From the NCBI RefSeq assembly GCF_964030895.1, contig NZ_OZ034986.1:1-64000 (forward strand): a stretch of DNA of 64,000 nucleotides. Direction: 5' to 3'. The notes below the pieces were generated by a model. That model worked only from the letters and a program-made list of their open reading frames with translations, was not told where the DNA came from and ran no database searches. This stretch comes from Spiroplasma endosymbiont of Nebria brevicollis. Its GTDB lineage: Bacteria > Bacillota_I > Bacilli_A > Mycoplasmatales > VBWQ01. Of the stretch, positions 60,731-64,000 are shown piece by piece. Numbering within the stretch: position 1 is the first letter of the stretch; every line of letters begins with the position of its first letter. Made by a program: the position numbers and the translations under genes.

Positions 60731-61709
60731 ATGAATGCCTTAATGGAAAAATACAATGTTTTATCTTTATTCTCAGGATGTGGAGGTTTAGATTTAGGTT
60801 TTAAAAAACAAGGATTTAAAATTGTCAAAGCTATTGATAATGATCCAACATTAATTGAAACATATAAAAAAAATATTGCTAATCATATTGAATGTTTGGA
60901 CATAAAACAAATTAATGGATTAACATATTTAAAAGAATATAAAACAATTGATGTTGTTATAGGCGGCCCACCATGTCAGGGTTTTTCTTTAGCAAGCAAT
61001 TTAGTTAGAAATTTTAAAGATGATCCTAGAAATTACTTATATAAAGAATATATTAGAATTATAGAACAGGTAAAACCAAAATTTTTTTTAATGGAAAATG
61101 TAAAAAACTTTTTGAGTTTTAATTCAGGAAAGTTTAAAGATGATATTATAGAAAATTTTAAAACTATTGGTTATAGTATAGAATATAAAATAATTAAATC
61201 TGTAGAATATGGTATTCCGCAACAAAGAGAGAGTGTTTTTTATTGGTACTAGGTTAAAAAATTTTTCTTAAATTGAACAGAGTAAAATTAAAAGAACACT
61301 ATATGATGTTATTTTTGATTTAGAAAATAAAGAATATAATAGTTCTTGAAATCATGTACCTATGAATCATTCAGAACAAATGTTATTAAAGATGAGTTAC
61401 GTAAAAGAGGGTAAAGGACGAGAATGTATCCCTGAAGAATTAAAACCAAAAACAGGTGATATAAGAAAATATATTAGATTAGACAGCAACAAACCGAGTT
61501 TTTGCATTACAACAGATAATAGAAAAGTTTTTCATTATTCATTAAATAGAGCTCTTACCATAAGGGAGTTAGCAAGAATTCAAACTTTTCCTGATAGTTT
61601 TATTTTTTATGGTAATAGAAGTTCACAAGAAAAACAAATAGGTAATGCTGTTCCACTTAAATTATCAGAAAAATTTGCAAAAAAAATAAAAGAGTATTTA
61701 AATGAGTAA
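60731..61709 (+). pseudogene. DNA cytosine-5 methyltransferase, broken
   Basis: This was the C5 methylase of a restriction-modification system. Motif I is LSLFSGCGGLDLGF, motif IV with catalytic Cys is GGPPCQGFS, motif VI is FLMENVK and motif VIII is IPQQRES. At 61236-61241 a run of six T shifts the frame: VF..IGTRLKN needs five. TAA at 61269-61271 then stops the restored frame. The rest, from 61272, is open with motifs IX-X (RELARIQTFPDSFIF, QIGNAVP). Rejoined it would be about 325 aa with a short recognition domain. The start may be ATG 60731 or 60743. It overlaps the next gene by 9 bases. Confidence 0.9.
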
Positions 61710-62766
61710 TTTTCCAAAAATAAATTACATTGGTAATAAATCAGCTATTGTTGATAAAATATTAAAGCAAATTCAAAATGAAGATAAAAATTTAACAATA
61801 ATGGATTTATTTGGTGGAAGTGGAGTAAGTTTCTTATCATTTCAAAAAAAATAATTTTAATGTCATTGTTAATGATTCTTTATATTCAAATTATGTTATT
61901 TATAAAGCTATTATTGAAAATAATGAAGAAAAATTACTTATAGATGAAATTACTCATTTGTATAATAAAGTAAAAGATGATGAAATGTTTATTTTTCAAA
62001 ATTCTTTCAATGAAAAGAAAGATAAAATAGATTCTTTTATAAGAGAATGAAATAATTATTTTTTAGAAGAAGAATTAAAAATATTAATAAAAATGTCTTC
62101 TTATTTTGATGGTTATAAAATATATATATATTTTTAAGTTTATTAAGGAGATCTATGATAAGAAAGATGCCATATTCTCGTTTTAATATACCGTTTAATA
62201 AAATAATTTAGTTACGTGATGAAAATTTTAGTTATGAAAAGTATGGAAGAAAAAGAGCATATCATAATATACCTTTTTTAACTCATATTTTAGATAATCT
62301 AGATAGTTATAATAATGCTATTTTTAAAAATAATAAACAAGTTATTTGTACTAATTTAGATTTTATTGATGTTATAAAAAATTATTCATTTGATATACTT
62401 TACTTAGATCCTCCTTATCCTGGTACATTAAATAAATACTATGATTTTTATGGCCCTATTGATGTTTTATTTGGTAATACTAAATATAAACAATGTAAAG
62501 ATTTAACAAATAGAGAAAATTTTAAAATATATTTTAAAGAAATAGTAGATGTAGCCATTATAAAGGCAAAATATATATTGTTAAGCATAAATGATAAGTC
62601 TTTACAAGAAAATAAATATATTATTGAAGTTCTACAACAAAATTTTAAAATTGAAGAAATAAATATTGATCATCAATATAAATTATCAGGAAAGTTAAAT
62701 AAAAATACTAGTAAAGAAAAAATTATAGTTTGCACTAAAAAAAGGAATAAAAATGGAAAAAACTAA
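61701..62766 (+). pseudogene. DNA adenine-specific (D12-class) methyltransferase, multiply broken
   Basis: The start NFPKINYIGNKSAIVDKIL requires dropping one T near 61740. Motif I follows as IMDLFGGSGVSFLSFQKK, then an A8 run (61844-61851) shifts the frame into NNFNVIVNDSLYSNYVIY. TAA codons interrupt near 62136 and 62209. The catalytic motif is clear in the last frame, FDILYLDPPYPGTLNKYYDF at about 62392-62451, running to the stop at 62766. D12-class enzymes methylate adenine N6. Rejoined it would be about 350 aa. It overlaps the nuclease gene by 15 bases. Confidence 0.85.
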
Positions 62767-63760
62767 AATTTATGATTCATATTGAAAATTAACATTACAT
62801 AATACAAATTTTTTTGGTACAAAATTTATTGATGGTTTAAAAATACTATCTATAAGAAAAAAAAATAAAGATTTTAAAGAACAACAACTTTTTTTCAGAA
62901 ATGAATTAAAGTTAAAAATTAATGATATTTCTATTAGAAAGTGAATTAATCAGTATACTAAATTAGGTTTAGCATATAAAGATAATAACAATTGCGTAAT
63001 ACTAAATCCTATAAGTTATAAAATTATCAAAGAAGAAAGAATAAAATTAAGAAAAATATATTTATCTGAAGCATTTTATGAAGCATCTTTTAATCAAAAT
63101 AATATAAAAAATATAAAATTTTAATAAATGTGATGTTACAAAATAATAATTGTATTTCTGAAAATGAATTAATTTATTTAATGCAATGAGAGTATGATGA
63201 AAATATGTCTATTGAAGAAAATTCATCTGCTTTTTTAGATAATTTTCAAAATAAAGTAAAAGATAGTATTTTTTTTAAAAAGAGAAAATATAATCAAATC
63301 AAATATTTATTGACAATATTAGATTTTTTAGATTCTTTTGAAAAAAACAAGATAAAAATAATAAATTATTATTTTTTAAATTAAATGTGGATATTGATAA
63401 AGGTATTTTATTTATAGACGATGATAGAGAGGGTAAAAAATTTGATCAATATTTAAGATTAATGTTTAAAAAAGCAACTTCTTATTGAATTTAATAATAC
63501 TTGTGCATTATTAAATATTTCTTTGCCAATATTAATAGCTAGTCATATTAAACCATTTTCGCAATGTTCAAATAATTTTGAAAAAGCTGATAACAATAAT
63601 GGAATATTAATTAATCCTTTACATGATTCTTTATTTGGTAAAGGTTATATTTCTTTTGATGAGAGTGGTATATTAATTTTATCTGAAAGAATTAAAAATG
63701 AAAATTGAGTTAATGATGGATGAATTACAAATAGATTTTTAGAAAAAAAAATTAGGTATA
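62752..63760 (+). pseudogene. HNH-family restriction endonuclease, broken
   Basis: ATG 62752 after AAAGGAAT opens a frame of 210 codons (TGA as Trp), stopping at TAA 63382. The next frame continues LNVDIDKGILFIDDDREGKK, then a further shift near 63480 leads into LLIEFNNTCALLNISLPI and the HNH core ILIASHIKPFSQC, NNGILINPLHDSLFGKG, YISFDESGILILSERI. These match the PF13391-type HNH domain of type II and IIS restriction enzymes. The end merges into lipoprotein-coding sequence near 63742, so the natural C-terminus is unclear. It completes a three-gene restriction-modification set. Confidence 0.85.
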
Positions 63761-64000
63761 GTAGGTGCTATAACTTTAACTACAGCTGCAACTACAAATA
63801 TAGTTGCTTGTTCTACACAAACATTTGATGAAACTTATGATCCAGCAACTGAATATAAAACAGCTTATATGCCTGATGCTGACATAGGTAGTCATTATAG
63901 AATTTTATGAGAAGATCACTTTTTAATCATTTTTAATAACTTATATGAAAAATTTAAAAATAAATTAGAACCTTACATAAAAAAACAGATAGTGTGTCTA
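63743..64000 (+). pseudogene. Lipoprotein lacking a start codon, runs out of the window
   Basis: The frame reads KKLGIVGAITLTTAATTNIV then ACST, a classic spiroplasma signal peptide and lipobox, then TQTFDETYDPATEYK ... DIGSHYRILWEDHFLIIF to the window end. The codon before the lysines is TAG (63740-63742), so no ATG, GTG or TTG is available. The gene start appears to have been lost where the HNH nuclease sequence joins. If the A run varied in length, translation from upstream could rescue it. The 3' end is not seen. Confidence 0.6.

Overview
This window is a piece of a Spiroplasma chromosome. The DNA is very AT-rich, and TGA is read as tryptophan throughout: conserved genes such as dnaA, gyrB, serS, atpA, ptsG and secA are only open if TGA is sense. 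Gene order (dnaA-dnaN, gyrB-gyrA-serS, SRP RNA-tadA-dnaX-ybaB-tmk, upp-atp operon) and the many short lipoproteins fit this genus. The species cannot be fixed from the sequence alone. Base 1 is the second base of the probable dnaA ATG, so the window opens at the replication origin. All confident genes are on the + strand, as expected for one replichore leaving oriC.

Layout: (1) 1-2755, dnaA, oriC with DnaA boxes, dnaN. (2) 2823-6746, a decayed lactose/tagatose locus: lacR split by an IS1595-like element with an 8-bp target duplication, lacA, lacB, a leftover lactose PTS IIB domain without a start codon, a frameshifted membrane gene and a frameshifted lacF. (3) 6767-8204, two frameshifted lipoprotein genes. 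(4) 8249-14122, gyrB, gyrA, serS. (5) 14132-14147, a perfect ParB-binding parS palindrome, followed by an unknown gene. (6) 14697-23820, SRP RNA, tadA, dnaX, ybaB, tmk, holB, a trmN6-like methyltransferase, tilS, ftsH, hpt. (7) 23929-30830, an FtsX-type ABC exporter pair, lysS, rpmE. (8) 31013-37013, an ABC-ATPase-like protein with all nucleotide-binding motifs eroded, nrnA, tdk, prfA, prmC. (9) 37118-38836, a PTS-type regulator with one nonsense codon. (10) 39073-42337, tsaC-like gene, small membrane proteins, a spiralin-like lipoprotein and a secreted protein. (11) 42410-46185, a decayed ABC exporter and transposon debris. (12) 46432-54515, upp and a complete F-type ATP synthase operon. (13) 54648-60530, a glucose/GlcNAc PTS permease, an AlkD-like gene and secA. 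(14) 60731 to about 63760, a restriction-modification system (C5 methylase, adenine methylase, HNH nuclease) with every gene broken, ending in a junction with a lipoprotein that runs out of the window.

Housekeeping genes are intact from end to end, while accessory genes carry frameshifts (often in A, C or T runs) and TAA nonsense codons. This contrast argues for real genome erosion, as in host-restricted spiroplasmas, rather than sequencing error, although reads would be needed to exclude errors in homopolymers. No tRNA or rRNA gene and no CRISPR array was recognised, and no stretch over about 300 bases lacks a gene or gene remnant. Most genes carry a GAGGTG- or AAGGAG-like ribosome binding site 5-9 bases before the start.
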